From CALOBA01 sp942491465 (GTDB lineage: Bacteria > Pseudomonadota > Gammaproteobacteria > Chromatiales > Chromatiaceae), in assembly GCA_942491465.1 (NCBI GenBank), contig CALOBA010000037.1, positions 12,625 to 76,624 on the forward strand: a DNA stretch of 64,000 nt, in the 5' to 3' direction. Under the pieces are notes generated by a model. The model worked only from the letters and a program-made list of their open reading frames with translations, ran no database searches and was not told the DNA's origin. Position numbers and translations under genes: made by a program. The stretch's first letter is position 1. Each line of letters begins with the position of its first letter. Positions 1 to 8,060 of the stretch are shown here, one piece after another.

Positions 1-70
1 AGCGTCTCAGGCCAGATTGACACCGTCGGCGAGCTGAACCGCGATTCAAGCTCATTCAGGAGATGTCGCC

Positions 71-298
71 ATGATCACCGACACCGAGATTCGAAGCCGC
101 GGTCTGCTCGCCCTCGCCGAGGCCCTTGGCGACGTGGAGGCCGAGCGCTTTATCGCGTTGATCCAGCGCGAGCCCTTCGACTGCACCGAAGCAGTAACTC
201 ATGCCGAATATCATCTCAGAGGACGATATCGAACAGGCCCTGCTGCAACGGTTGCAGTTCGTGCATGGGTACGACGCCCACGACGCCTTCACCGATGA
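71..298 (+). pseudogene. Truncated small conserved protein upstream of hsdR
   Basis: The first 38 or so residues (MITDTEIRSRG..., ending ...IQREPFD) look like a family of roughly 65-70 residue hypothetical proteins that usually continue past REPFDYT into a W/LW-containing helical tail. Here the match stops after REPFDCT and the frame runs on through the start of hsdR, giving an unrelated arginine-rich tail. A Shine-Dalgarno-like AGGAG lies just upstream of the ATG. I infer that a deletion or rearrangement fused the 5' part of this gene to the hsdR start. The family recognition comes from memory of similar proteins and is moderate at best. The 70 bases before it hold no gene I can identify and are probably the 3' edge of an upstream gene. 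Confidence 0.4.
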
Positions 299-3200
299 TC
301 CGGCGGACCTCAACGACGGCACCGGTCGCACCGATAAGCGCGATGTGATCCTGCCGGGGCACCTGAAGGCGGCGCTGACGGACCTCAATCCGTCGATCCC
401 GGAGAAGAGCATCATCGATGCGGTGTCGCGGCTCGCCGACCACCGCCAGGCCCTGTCCATGGTCGCGGCCAACCGGGAGCTGGACGGGCTGATCCGTGAC
501 GGGGTGCGGGTCGAGTTCAAGGACGCCAAGGGCCGCACCCGACGGGAACGCGTCCGGGTGATCGACTTCGACGACCCGAGCAAGAACCGGTTCCTCGCCG
601 TCAGCCAGCTTTGGATTCAGAGCACGGGCTCCAGCGCCAAGGCCGGCTTCCGCCGCCCGGATGTGCTGCTCTATGTGAATGGCCTGCCGCTGGTGTTCAT
701 CGAGCTGAAGAACTCCAACATCAAGCTGCGCACGGCCTTCGACGACAACCTGACCAACTACAAGCACGACATCCCGCAGCTGTTCCTGCCCAATGTGTTG
801 TGCGTGCTCTCCAACGGCATCGAGACCCGCGTCGGCAGCATGACCGCCGAGTGGGAGCACTTCTTCCACTGGCTACGCCCGATTGATGAGAAGGAGAAGA
901 TCCGGCGCGCGGAGATCCGGGAACAGGGCACCAGCGTCGAGCGCTTCCTGGCCGGTGTCTGCGCCAAGGCGCGGCTGCTGGATTACGTCGAGAACTTCGT
1001 GCTCTACCACAAGGACACGCAAAAAGTGGTGGCCCAGAACCATCAGTTCATCGGCGTCAACAAGGGCTTCGACAAGTTCCTGCGGCGGGAGGAGTTCGAT
1101 GGCAAGCTGGGCGTCTTTTGGCACACCCAGGGCTCGGGCAAGAGCTTCTCGATGATCTTCTATGTGCGCAAGATCCTGCGCAAGCTCACCGGCAACTACA
1201 GCTTCGTCGTCGTCACCGACCGCGAGGACCTGGACGGGCAGATCTACCGCAACTTCCTGAACACCGGCACGGTGAGCAAGGCCGACGCGGCGCAGCCGAA
1301 GAACAGCGAGCAGCTGCGCGCCTATCTCGGCCAGCACAAGAAGCTGGTGTTCACGCTGATCCACAAGTTCCGCTGGCCCAAGGGCCGGGCCTACCCGTTG
1401 CTGTCGGACCGGGACGACATCGTCGTGATCGTCGACGAGGCGCACCGCACCCAATACAAGGGCCTGGCGGAAAACATGCGCGCCGGGCTGCCCAAGGCCC
1501 AGTATCTGGCCTTCACCGGCACGCCCCTGCTGGGGCGGGATCGCAAGACCAACGAGTGGTTCGGCGACTATGTGTCGGAGTACAACTTCAGCCAGTCCAT
1601 GGACGACGGCGCCACCGTGCCGCTGTTCTACAACAAGCGCGTGCCGGAGGTGCTGAACCAGAACGAGGACCTGAGCGAGGAGTTCTACGAGATCCTCGAA
1701 GACGAGCACCTGGACGAGACCCAACAGGAGGCGCTGGAGAAGCGCTTCGCCAACGAGCTGTCGGTGATCGTGCGGGACGACCGGCTGGAGGCCATCGCCG
1801 CGGACATCGTCGAGCACTTCCCGCGCCGGGGCTATCTCGGCAAGGCCATGGTGATCACCGTGGACAAGTTCACGGCGGTGAAGATGTACGACAAGGTGCA
1901 GCGCCGCTGGAAAGAAGACCTGAAGCAGCTGCGCGGTCGCATCAAGTCGACGCAGGACGAGCTGGAGAAACGGCGCCTGAAGCGCATCGTCGAGACCATG
2001 CGCAAGGTGGAGATGGCCGTGGTCATCAGCGAGGAGGCCGGCGAGGAACAGAAGTTCGACGACAAGGGCCTGGATATTCGCCCGCACCGCAAGCGCCTGG
2101 AGGAGGTCGACGCCCAGGGGCATGACCTGGAGTACCGCTTCAAGGACCCGGACGACCCGCTGCGGCTGGTCTTCGTCTGCGCCATGTGGCTGACGGGCTT
2201 CGATGCGCCGACGGTCTCGACCCTGTACCTGGACAAGCCGCAGAAGGACCACAGCCTGATGCAGACCATCGCGCGGGCGAACCGGGTCAGCTCCCACAAG
2301 ATCAACGGCATCGACAAGACCAGCGGCGAGGTCGTGGACTACTACGGCGTGCTGGGCCGCCTGAAGAAGGCCGTGAAGGATTACGGCCAGGGCGACGACG
2401 ACGAGCCGCCCATCAGGGACAAGGAGGAACTGTTCGGCCTGCTGGAGGCCGCGGTTGCCCAAGGCAAGGCGTTCTGCGCCGAGCAGGAGATCGATATCGA
2501 TCAAGCCCTGAGCGGTGATGACGTGTTCAGTAAGGTCGGCCTGTTCGCCGGCTGGGCCGACACGCTGCTCGCCAAGGATGATCTGCGCAAGGTGTACCGG
2601 GTCTACGCCAACACCATCACCGGCCTCTACGAGGCCTGTAAGCCCGAGGTACTCGGCAAACCCGTCGTGCGGCAGGTGGCGGCGTTTCAGTACCTGCGGG
2701 GCGTGATCGACAGCATCCTGGGGCAACAGGACCTGGACACCGCGGTGCGCAAGATCAACGACCTGCTCGATGAGAGCGTCGTGGTCGAGGACGGCTTCGG
2801 CCAGGTGAAGGAGGCGCAGGAGACCTACCGAATCCTCCAGAAGGGCATGAGCTGGGATCTCAGCCGCATCGACTTCGACAAGCTCAAGGAAGACTTCAAG
2901 GCGGTGACCTACCCGCGTATCGAGATCTCGGACCTGCGGGCCTTCTTGGAGAAGAAGCTCGCCCAGATGATGGCGCAGAACAGCACACGGCGGGATTTCG
3001 CCGAACGGTTGCAGCAGATCATCGATACCTACAACGCCGGCAGCAATACCGTGGATGCCGATTTCGAGGAGCTGCTCGCCTACGCGCAACAGCTGCGTGA
3101 GGAGGAAGAACGCCACATTCGCCTCGGCCTCACCGAGGACGAGCTGGAGATCTACGACCTGCTCAGACGCGACAAGCTCTCCAAGGCCGATGAGCAGAAG

Positions 3201-3440
3201 GTCCGCCTTGCCGCCAAGGCCTTGCTCCAACGACTGACCGAGGAGTCACCGAAGGTCTTGGTACAGGACTGGTACAAGGACAGCCAGACCCGATTGAAGG
3301 TGCGCGACGAGGTGGGCGCGGTGCTGGACGAGCACCTGCCGGAGGAAGGCTACGACAAGGACCTGTTCACCGAGAAGCGGGACAAGGTCTTCGACCTGAC
3401 CCTGGACCTTGCGATCAACCACTTGCGATGGGCGGCCTGA
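201..3440 (+). CDS. hsdR: Type I restriction enzyme, R (restriction/translocase) subunit
   Basis: 1079 residues, the normal length for HsdR, the ATP-driven translocase and nuclease of type I restriction-modification complexes. The N-terminal nuclease domain shows the PD-(D/E)xK signature as FIELKN (E168, K170). The helicase core has Walker A GSGKS near residue 311, a DEAH box at 412-415 (VDEAHRTQ) and motif III FTGTPLL just after. A later SF2 motif region carries MWLTGFDAPTVSTLYLD, followed by QTIARANR. The C-terminal part is helical and charged, as expected for the region that contacts HsdM. No hsdM or hsdS lies downstream; they must be upstream of the window or absent. No good ribosome site precedes the ATG, so the start rests on the conserved N-terminal ISEDDIEQALLQRL. 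Confidence 0.95.
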   Translation: MPNIISEDDIEQALLQRLQFVHGYDAHDAFTDDPADLNDGTGRTDKRDVILPGHLKAALTDLNPSIPEKSIIDAVSRLADHRQALSMVAANRELDGLIRDGVRVEFKDAKGRTRRERVRVIDFDDPSKNRFLAVSQLWIQSTGSSAKAGFRRPDVLLYVNGLPLVFIELKNSNIKLRTAFDDNLTNYKHDIPQLFLPNVLCVLSNGIETRVGSMTAEWEHFFHWLRPIDEKEKIRRAEIREQGTSVERFLAGVCAKARLLDYVENFVLYHKDTQKVVAQNHQFIGVNKGFDKFLRREEFDGKLGVFWHTQGSGKSFSMIFYVRKILRKLTGNYSFVVVTDREDLDGQIYRNFLNTGTVSKADAAQPKNSEQLRAYLGQHKKLVFTLIHKFRWPKGRAYPLLSDRDDIVVIVDEAHRTQYKGLAENMRAGLPKAQYLAFTGTPLLGRDRKTNEWFGDYVSEYNFSQSMDDGATVPLFYNKRVPEVLNQNEDLSEEFYEILEDEHLDETQQEALEKRFANELSVIVRDDRLEAIAADIVEHFPRRGYLGKAMVITVDKFTAVKMYDKVQRRWKEDLKQLRGRIKSTQDELEKRRLKRIVETMRKVEMAVVISEEAGEEQKFDDKGLDIRPHRKRLEEVDAQGHDLEYRFKDPDDPLRLVFVCAMWLTGFDAPTVSTLYLDKPQKDHSLMQTIARANRVSSHKINGIDKTSGEVVDYYGVLGRLKKAVKDYGQGDDDEPPIRDKEELFGLLEAAVAQGKAFCAEQEIDIDQALSGDDVFSKVGLFAGWADTLLAKDDLRKVYRVYANTITGLYEACKPEVLGKPVVRQVAAFQYLRGVIDSILGQQDLDTAVRKINDLLDESVVVEDGFGQVKEAQETYRILQKGMSWDLSRIDFDKLKEDFKAVTYPRIEISDLRAFLEKKLAQMMAQNSTRRDFAERLQQIIDTYNAGSNTVDADFEELLAYAQQLREEEERHIRLGLTEDELEIYDLLRRDKLSKADEQKVRLAAKALLQRLTEESPKVLVQDWYKDSQTRLKVRDEVGAVLDEHLPEEGYDKDLFTEKRDKVFDLTLDLAINHLRWAA

Positions 3441-3483
3441 CTTCAGGGGCGGAGAGATCGGCCAAGGCGGGTGAATCCTGACC

Positions 3484-3588
3484 TTAGGATCGGTTCAGAA
3501 ACAAGTGGCGCAGACACCCACTCGCTGAACCTTTTGATTGGCCATTTCGTGGTTGCGTCTGCACCACTTGTTTCTGAACCTTGACTTA
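3484..3588 (-). mobile_element. MITE-like element, copy 1 (99-bp core, TTA/TTA duplication)
   Basis: Core 3487-3585, flanked on both sides by TTA (3484-3486 and 3586-3588). The core has inverted repeats GGTTCAGAAACAAGTGG plus a further 9 bases at both ends. It lies between the convergent 3' ends of hsdR and tRNA-Thr. Minus strand is given because the form starting GTCAAGG reads that way, downstream of the tRNA. Confidence 0.85.
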
Positions 3589-3595
3589 ACGGATA

Positions 3596-3671
3596 TGGAG
3601 CTGGCGATAGGATTCGAACCTACGACCGGCTGATTACAAATCAGCTGCTCTACCAACTGAGCTACGCCAGC
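3596..3671 (-). tRNA. tRNA-Thr (anticodon TGT), CCA encoded
   Basis: On the minus strand the gene starts GCTGGCGTAGCTCAG and ends with the matching CGCCAGC acceptor arm, discriminator T and an encoded CCA. The anticodon stem GCTGA/TCAGC encloses loop TTTGTAA, giving anticodon TGT (Thr). The T arm holds GGTTCGAATCC. In E. coli and many gammaproteobacteria a tRNA-Thr(TGT) lies near coaA/coaX and is followed by tRNA-Tyr, tRNA-Gly, tRNA-Thr and tuf. Here the same orientation relative to coaX is kept, but hsdR occupies the next position. Confidence 0.95.
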
Positions 3672-3793
3672 GTAACGACGGATGGCCGGATCGGGCCAAG
3701 GGCGTGATTGTATGCCAAGGGGCCGCGGCGCTCAATCGCGCGCCTTCGCTTTGTGCACCCAGCCCATGGCCGATCCGGTGGTTTCGGGCGCGC

Positions 3794-4534
3794 TCAGGCG
3801 CAGAGCGCCAATCCCTCCAGGACCAGCTCGGGGCGATGGGTGACGGGGCGGACGATGGCGGGGAGCAGGCGCTCGGCGTCGCCGCCGGTGAGGATCAGCG
3901 TCGGGTCTTCGCCGCCGGCGCGGGCGCGCAGACGGTCCCAGAGGCGCTCGGCGAGGGCCGCCGGGGCCTGGATGCAGGCGCTGACGATGGCCCCGCCGGT
4001 GTCGGTGGCCCAGTCCAGGTCGGCGCCGACGGCCAGCTCATGGGATGGGATCTGGGTGCCGGCGAGGAGGCTGTCGCGCATCAGGGTGACGCCGGGCAGG
4101 ATGAGGCCACCGAGGTGGCGACCGTCGCTGAGCAGGATGTCGTAGGTGATGGCGCTGCCGGCATCGACCACCAGCTTGGGACCGATGTGCTGATCGTGGG
4201 CGGCAAGCAGGCCGAGCCAGCGATCGATCCCGAGGCGCTGCGGGTCCTGATAGGCGATGCGCACCGGGCTGCGCTCCGCCAGCCCAGCGGCGGTGACCAT
4301 CTCCGGCGTCTTGCCCCAACGCGCCTGGCAGACGCCGGCGACGGTCTCATTCAGTGCGGGGCTGGCTACGCTGGCCATGTGGACGCGGTCCACGGCCTCG
4401 ATCTGCTCCCATGCCGCCAGGACATCAATGGGCATGGCACCGCTGTGGCGTGCGCTGCTGGGGGCACCGAGGCGGTCCCCATCGCGGAGCGCCCATTTCA
4501 GGCTGGTGTTGCCGAGGTCGATGAGCAGCTGCAT
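3794..4534 (-). CDS. coaX: Type III pantothenate kinase
   Basis: 246 residues. Phosphorylates pantothenate, the first committed step of coenzyme A synthesis, in the cytoplasm. CoaX enzymes belong to the ASKHA fold: the phosphate loop is visible as LLIDLGNTSLKWA at the N-terminus, then DRWLGLLAA and VVDAGSAITYD, which carry the conserved acidic residue, and a C-terminal ILTGGDAE adenosine loop. The start ATG has AGGAG 7-8 bases upstream. It reads away from fbp and towards tRNA-Thr. birA, often the upstream partner, is not present. Confidence 0.93.
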   Translation of the reverse strand: MQLLIDLGNTSLKWALRDGDRLGAPSSARHSGAMPIDVLAAWEQIEAVDRVHMASVASPALNETVAGVCQARWGKTPEMVTAAGLAERSPVRIAYQDPQRLGIDRWLGLLAAHDQHIGPKLVVDAGSAITYDILLSDGRHLGGLILPGVTLMRDSLLAGTQIPSHELAVGADLDWATDTGGAIVSACIQAPAALAERLWDRLRARAGGEDPTLILTGGDAERLLPAIVRPVTHRPELVLEGLALCA

Positions 4535-4656
4535 GGAGCCCTCCTGTGAGGATGCGCACGGATTGGCCGTCCCTGCGATGGGCCCTAACCGCGACGGTGG
4601 CCCCGGGCATCGGCGTCGCGCTTGGGCGGGATTCGGTGGGAGATGACGGCGGCTGC

Positions 4657-4680
4657 GCGCGGGGCCGAAGGGCCCCGCGC
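4657..4680. other. Perfect 10-bp hairpin upstream of coaX
   Basis: GCGCGGGGCC, a 4-base loop, then GGCCCCGCGC. No T-tract follows on either strand, so it is not a canonical intrinsic terminator. It sits between the fbp 3' end (with MITE) and coaX, where it could end or pause fbp transcription. Confidence 0.4.
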
Positions 4681-4699
4681 CGGATGCCGCGACGGCACC

Positions 4700-4801
4700 T
4701 TAGGATCGATTCAAAAACAAGTGGCGCAGACGCCCGCTCGCTGAGCCTTTTGATTCGCCGTTTCTTGGTTGCGTCTGCACCACTTGTTTCTGAACCTTGA
4801 C

Positions 4802-4804
<3 letters not shown>
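4700..4804 (-). mobile_element. MITE-like element, copy 2, inserted at the fbp stop codon
   Basis: Core 4703-4801 flanked by TTA at 4700-4702 and 4802-4804. The right-hand TTA is, on the minus strand, the TAA stop codon of fbp. The duplicated target therefore preserves the stop. The inverted repeats match the other copies, with GATTCAAAAACAAGTGG as a slightly diverged arm. Confidence 0.88.
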
Positions 4805-5815
<1,011 letters not shown>

Positions 5816-5844
5816 GGCTAAAGATCCTCTAGGCAAAAATGCAC

Positions 5845-5867
5845 CCGGCCGACACAGGGTCGGCCGG
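5845..5867 (-). promoter_or_regulatory. 9-bp hairpin in the fbp leader
   Basis: CCGGCCGAC, a 5-base loop, then GTCGGCCGG: a perfect inverted repeat about 30-50 bases upstream of the fbp ATG, and so probably within its 5' untranslated RNA. Function unknown. Confidence 0.4.
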
Positions 5868-5893
5868 CATGAAAAAGCGCAAACAAGTCCACC

Positions 5894-5923
5894 AGTATAG
5901 GGCTTTTTGTACCATTTTTCTAA
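5894..5923 (-). promoter_or_regulatory. fbp: Weak sigma-70-like promoter candidate for fbp
   Basis: On the minus strand TATACT (5899-5894) makes a good -10. The matching -35 (TTAGAA, 18-base spacer) is poor. It lies in a short AT-rich patch about 80 bases upstream of the fbp start. From 5900 to 6113 I see no gene. Confidence 0.3.
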
Positions 5924-6113
5924 GTCTTATCTCCTTGCCCCCGCCAACGGTCGCCTAAATCGTGCCTGTCTGCTTGCCCCGAGGTCCAGTAACAGAGCAT
6001 CGCTGTCGGCAGCGCAACCCGGCGCCTAACTGCAAAGGTGCCCATGCCACCCGACCATCGTCGTCTTGCGTCCCCGGCGCCGCCGCGCCCTGGCGACGGC
6101 GCCGGCTCCTGGC

Positions 6114-6260
6114 TCAGCCCCGCCGCCCCTCGACCCGGACCCGCACCGCCTCGCGCTCGCGCCGCAAGCGCCGAAGCGCGGCGAGCTGCCAGAAGCAGAA
6201 GCCGAGGGCGGAGCCGAAGAAGAGGATGGCCTGGAGGCCCTTGAAGGTGTGATATTCCAT
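6114..6260 (-). CDS. 48-residue single-span membrane protein, unknown function
   Basis: An ORF of 48 codons on the minus strand: MEYHTFKGLQ, then a hydrophobic stretch AILFFGSALGFCFWQL (residues 11-26), then a strongly basic tail (RRLRRERE...). Ribosome site AGAGGT stands about 8 bases before the ATG. The short periplasmic or N-terminal arm, one transmembrane helix and an Arg-rich cytoplasmic tail fit a small bitopic inner-membrane protein. It follows the BASS-type transporter on the same strand, about 160 bases downstream. I do not recognise a named family. Confidence 0.6.
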   Translation of the reverse strand: MEYHTFKGLQAILFFGSALGFCFWQLAALRRLRREREAVRVRVEGRRG

Positions 6261-6299
6261 CGATGTCTACCTCTGGATGGGTGAAGCGTTCAGGTTCAA

Positions 6300-6329
6300 C
6301 TGTCGGCGCACGGGGCCGTGCGTCGACAG
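6300..6329 (-). terminator. Long hairpin downstream of the BASS transporter
   Basis: CTGTCG-GCGCACGG pairs with CCGTGCG-TCGACAG in a stem of about 12-14 bp with one mismatch. It lies 94 bases beyond the transporter stop and ahead of the small membrane gene. There is no T-run, so termination is inferred from position only. Confidence 0.35.
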
Positions 6330-6422
6330 TGGCTCGACGGATCGTTAAGCCCGTCCTGAAGACCAATTAACGTCCAAACCAAACATAGACAACCCATAGA
6401 CAAACGCCCAAGCGCTGCGGTT

Positions 6423-7388
6423 TTAGCGGCGTCTGCCCCGTGGGGGCAATGCCCGCCCAGCCGGCACCGACCGCGACCACAGCGCCGCGAGCAGCGATCC
6501 CGATAGGTTGTGCCACACCGAGAACAAGGCCCCCGGCAGGGCCGCAACCGCGCCGAAGTACTTCACCGCCAAGGCCACCGCGAGCCCGGAGTTCTGCATG
6601 CCGACCTCGATAGCCAGGGTCCGCGCGGTGCGCTCGTCGCCGGTGGCGACCCGTCCGACCAGGTAGCCCAGGACCAGCCCGGAGCCGTTGTGCAGCACCA
6701 CCGCGAGCGCGGTCAGCGCGCCGACGCCGGCCAGGTTGTGGCGGTTGAGCGCGACGATGATGGCAATGATGGCGACGATGGCCAGCACCGACAGCAGCGG
6801 GAACAGAGGCTTGACCGGTTCCAGCCAACGACCGGCCAGACGGTTCACCAGCACGCCCAGGGCCACCGGCAACAGCACCATCTTGAACACCGAGACCAAC
6901 ATCGCCAGCACCGGCACCGGTACCTGCTGACCGACGTAGACCAGCGTCAGCAGCGGCGTGGCGACCACGGCCAGCAGCGTCGACGCGGTGGTCAAGGTGA
7001 TCGACAGCGCCAGGTCGCCACGGGCCAGGTAGCAGACCACGTTCGAGGCCGTGCCGCCCGGGCTCGCGCCCACCAACACCAGCCCGGCGGTGAGCTCCGC
7101 GGACAGCCCCAGAGCGCGCGCGATGAGCCAAGCGGCCAGCGGCATGATCAGGAACTGCAGCACGATGCCGAGCCCGATCGGCCCCGGCCGGCGCCAGACC
7201 GCGGTAAAGCCCGCCCAGGTCAGCGTCATCCCCATGCCGAACATCACCAGGCCCAGCAGCGGCACGATCAGGGGCTTGGCCTCCACCAGCAGGTCCGGCC
7301 ACCCGGACGGCCAGAAGTAGGCCAGCAGCGCGAACAACAGCGCCCAGAGCGGAAAAGCGGCGGTCATGCGGTTCAGGATGGTGGACAC
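6423..7388 (-). CDS. Bile acid:sodium symporter (BASS) family transporter
   Basis: 321 residues from a GTG start at 7388, chosen because a GGGAG ribosome site stands about 10 bases upstream; the longer open frame to 7532 lacks membrane character at its N-terminus. About nine to ten hydrophobic helices are visible, beginning WALLFALLAYFW. Family hallmarks include the glycine/serine-rich GASPGGTASNVVCYLA in the substrate site and EVGMQNSGLAVALA near the C-terminus. The family imports organic anions with sodium (bile acids, pantoate, keto acids and others); the substrate here cannot be told. It is divergent from the lipoprotein gene, with about 125 bp between starts. Confidence 0.85.
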   Translation of the reverse strand: MSTILNRMTAAFPLWALLFALLAYFWPSGWPDLLVEAKPLIVPLLGLVMFGMGMTLTWAGFTAVWRRPGPIGLGIVLQFLIMPLAAWLIARALGLSAELTAGLVLVGASPGGTASNVVCYLARGDLALSITLTTASTLLAVVATPLLTLVYVGQQVPVPVLAMLVSVFKMVLLPVALGVLVNRLAGRWLEPVKPLFPLLSVLAIVAIIAIIVALNRHNLAGVGALTALAVVLHNGSGLVLGYLVGRVATGDERTARTLAIEVGMQNSGLAVALAVKYFGAVAALPGALFSVWHNLSGSLLAALWSRSVPAGRALPPRGRRR

Positions 7389-7513
7389 GGGCGGGGCTCC
7401 CGGAAGGCTGGGCCGATGATCCGGCAACCTTACCAGTCTCGACCGCTGCCCGCCGGATACGGCTACAATGGCGCCCACCGAATCACCGCGCAGCCGCCAT
7501 CCCAGGAGCCCAG

Positions 7514-8011
7514 ATGCCGTATCAGCGTGCACGTCCGCTTCAACTCGCCGCCCTCCTCGCCCTCGGCATCCTGACCGCCGGCTGTGCCGGAGACGACAAG
7601 ATCACCAGAATGCTCAACCTCGGCAGCCTGTTCCATGGCCCTTCAGAACAAGGCTTCCTGGAGCGCGTCCGCCACTACTGCGCCGACTATCCCGTCGGCG
7701 AGGCCACCGTGGGCAGCCTGCTCGCCACCGATCCGACCTTCCAGACGATGATCGGTCGTCTCTACCGTGGCGACCTGTCCAACGACGCCTTCGCCTTCCA
7801 AGTCCTGGAGCTGCACCCGGCCGCGGATGCCAACGTCCCCGCCACCGGCTGCCTCGTCAATCAGCTCGACGCCTGCTTCGCCGGCCGCTGTCGGGTGCCG
7901 GAAACGCCGGCCGCCGCGGCGCCGATGCCGCCGACGGAAAACACCGAGGATGCGGCTATGCTGGCGCCGATCGACACCCCGCCGGCAGAGCCGCCAAAGC
8001 CGCTGCCCTGA
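7514..8011 (+). CDS. Predicted lipoprotein, unknown function
   Basis: 165 residues. The N-terminus is a type II signal peptide: basic MPYQRAR, hydrophobic LAALLALGIL and lipobox LTAGC with the acylated cysteine at residue 24. The mature part includes a hydrophilic region with paired cysteines (CLVNQLDACFAGRC) and a Pro/Ala-rich tail ending PPAEPPKPLP, typical of an unstructured end. I do not recognise the domain. It is 49 bases upstream of treZ on the same strand, so the two may be co-transcribed. Confidence 0.7.
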   Translation: MPYQRARPLQLAALLALGILTAGCAGDDKITRMLNLGSLFHGPSEQGFLERVRHYCADYPVGEATVGSLLATDPTFQTMIGRLYRGDLSNDAFAFQVLELHPAADANVPATGCLVNQLDACFAGRCRVPETPAAAAPMPPTENTEDAAMLAPIDTPPAEPPKPLP

Positions 8012-8060
8012 CCCGAACGGCCGAGCCGGCCCCTGATCGGCCCGGCCGCCGACGCGCCCC

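Noticed and set aside
1..70. 3' end of an hsdS or hsdM gene
   Set aside because: Too short, and none of the three frames gives a recognisable C-terminus.
873..3230. 785-residue open frame on the minus strand, opposite hsdR
   Set aside because: Repetitive Leu/Val/Gly/Asp antisense sequence typical of the shadow of a GC-rich gene; no domain, and hsdR on the other strand is complete.
4657..4680. Intrinsic terminator for fbp
   Set aside because: No T-tract follows on the relevant strand; kept only as a hairpin.
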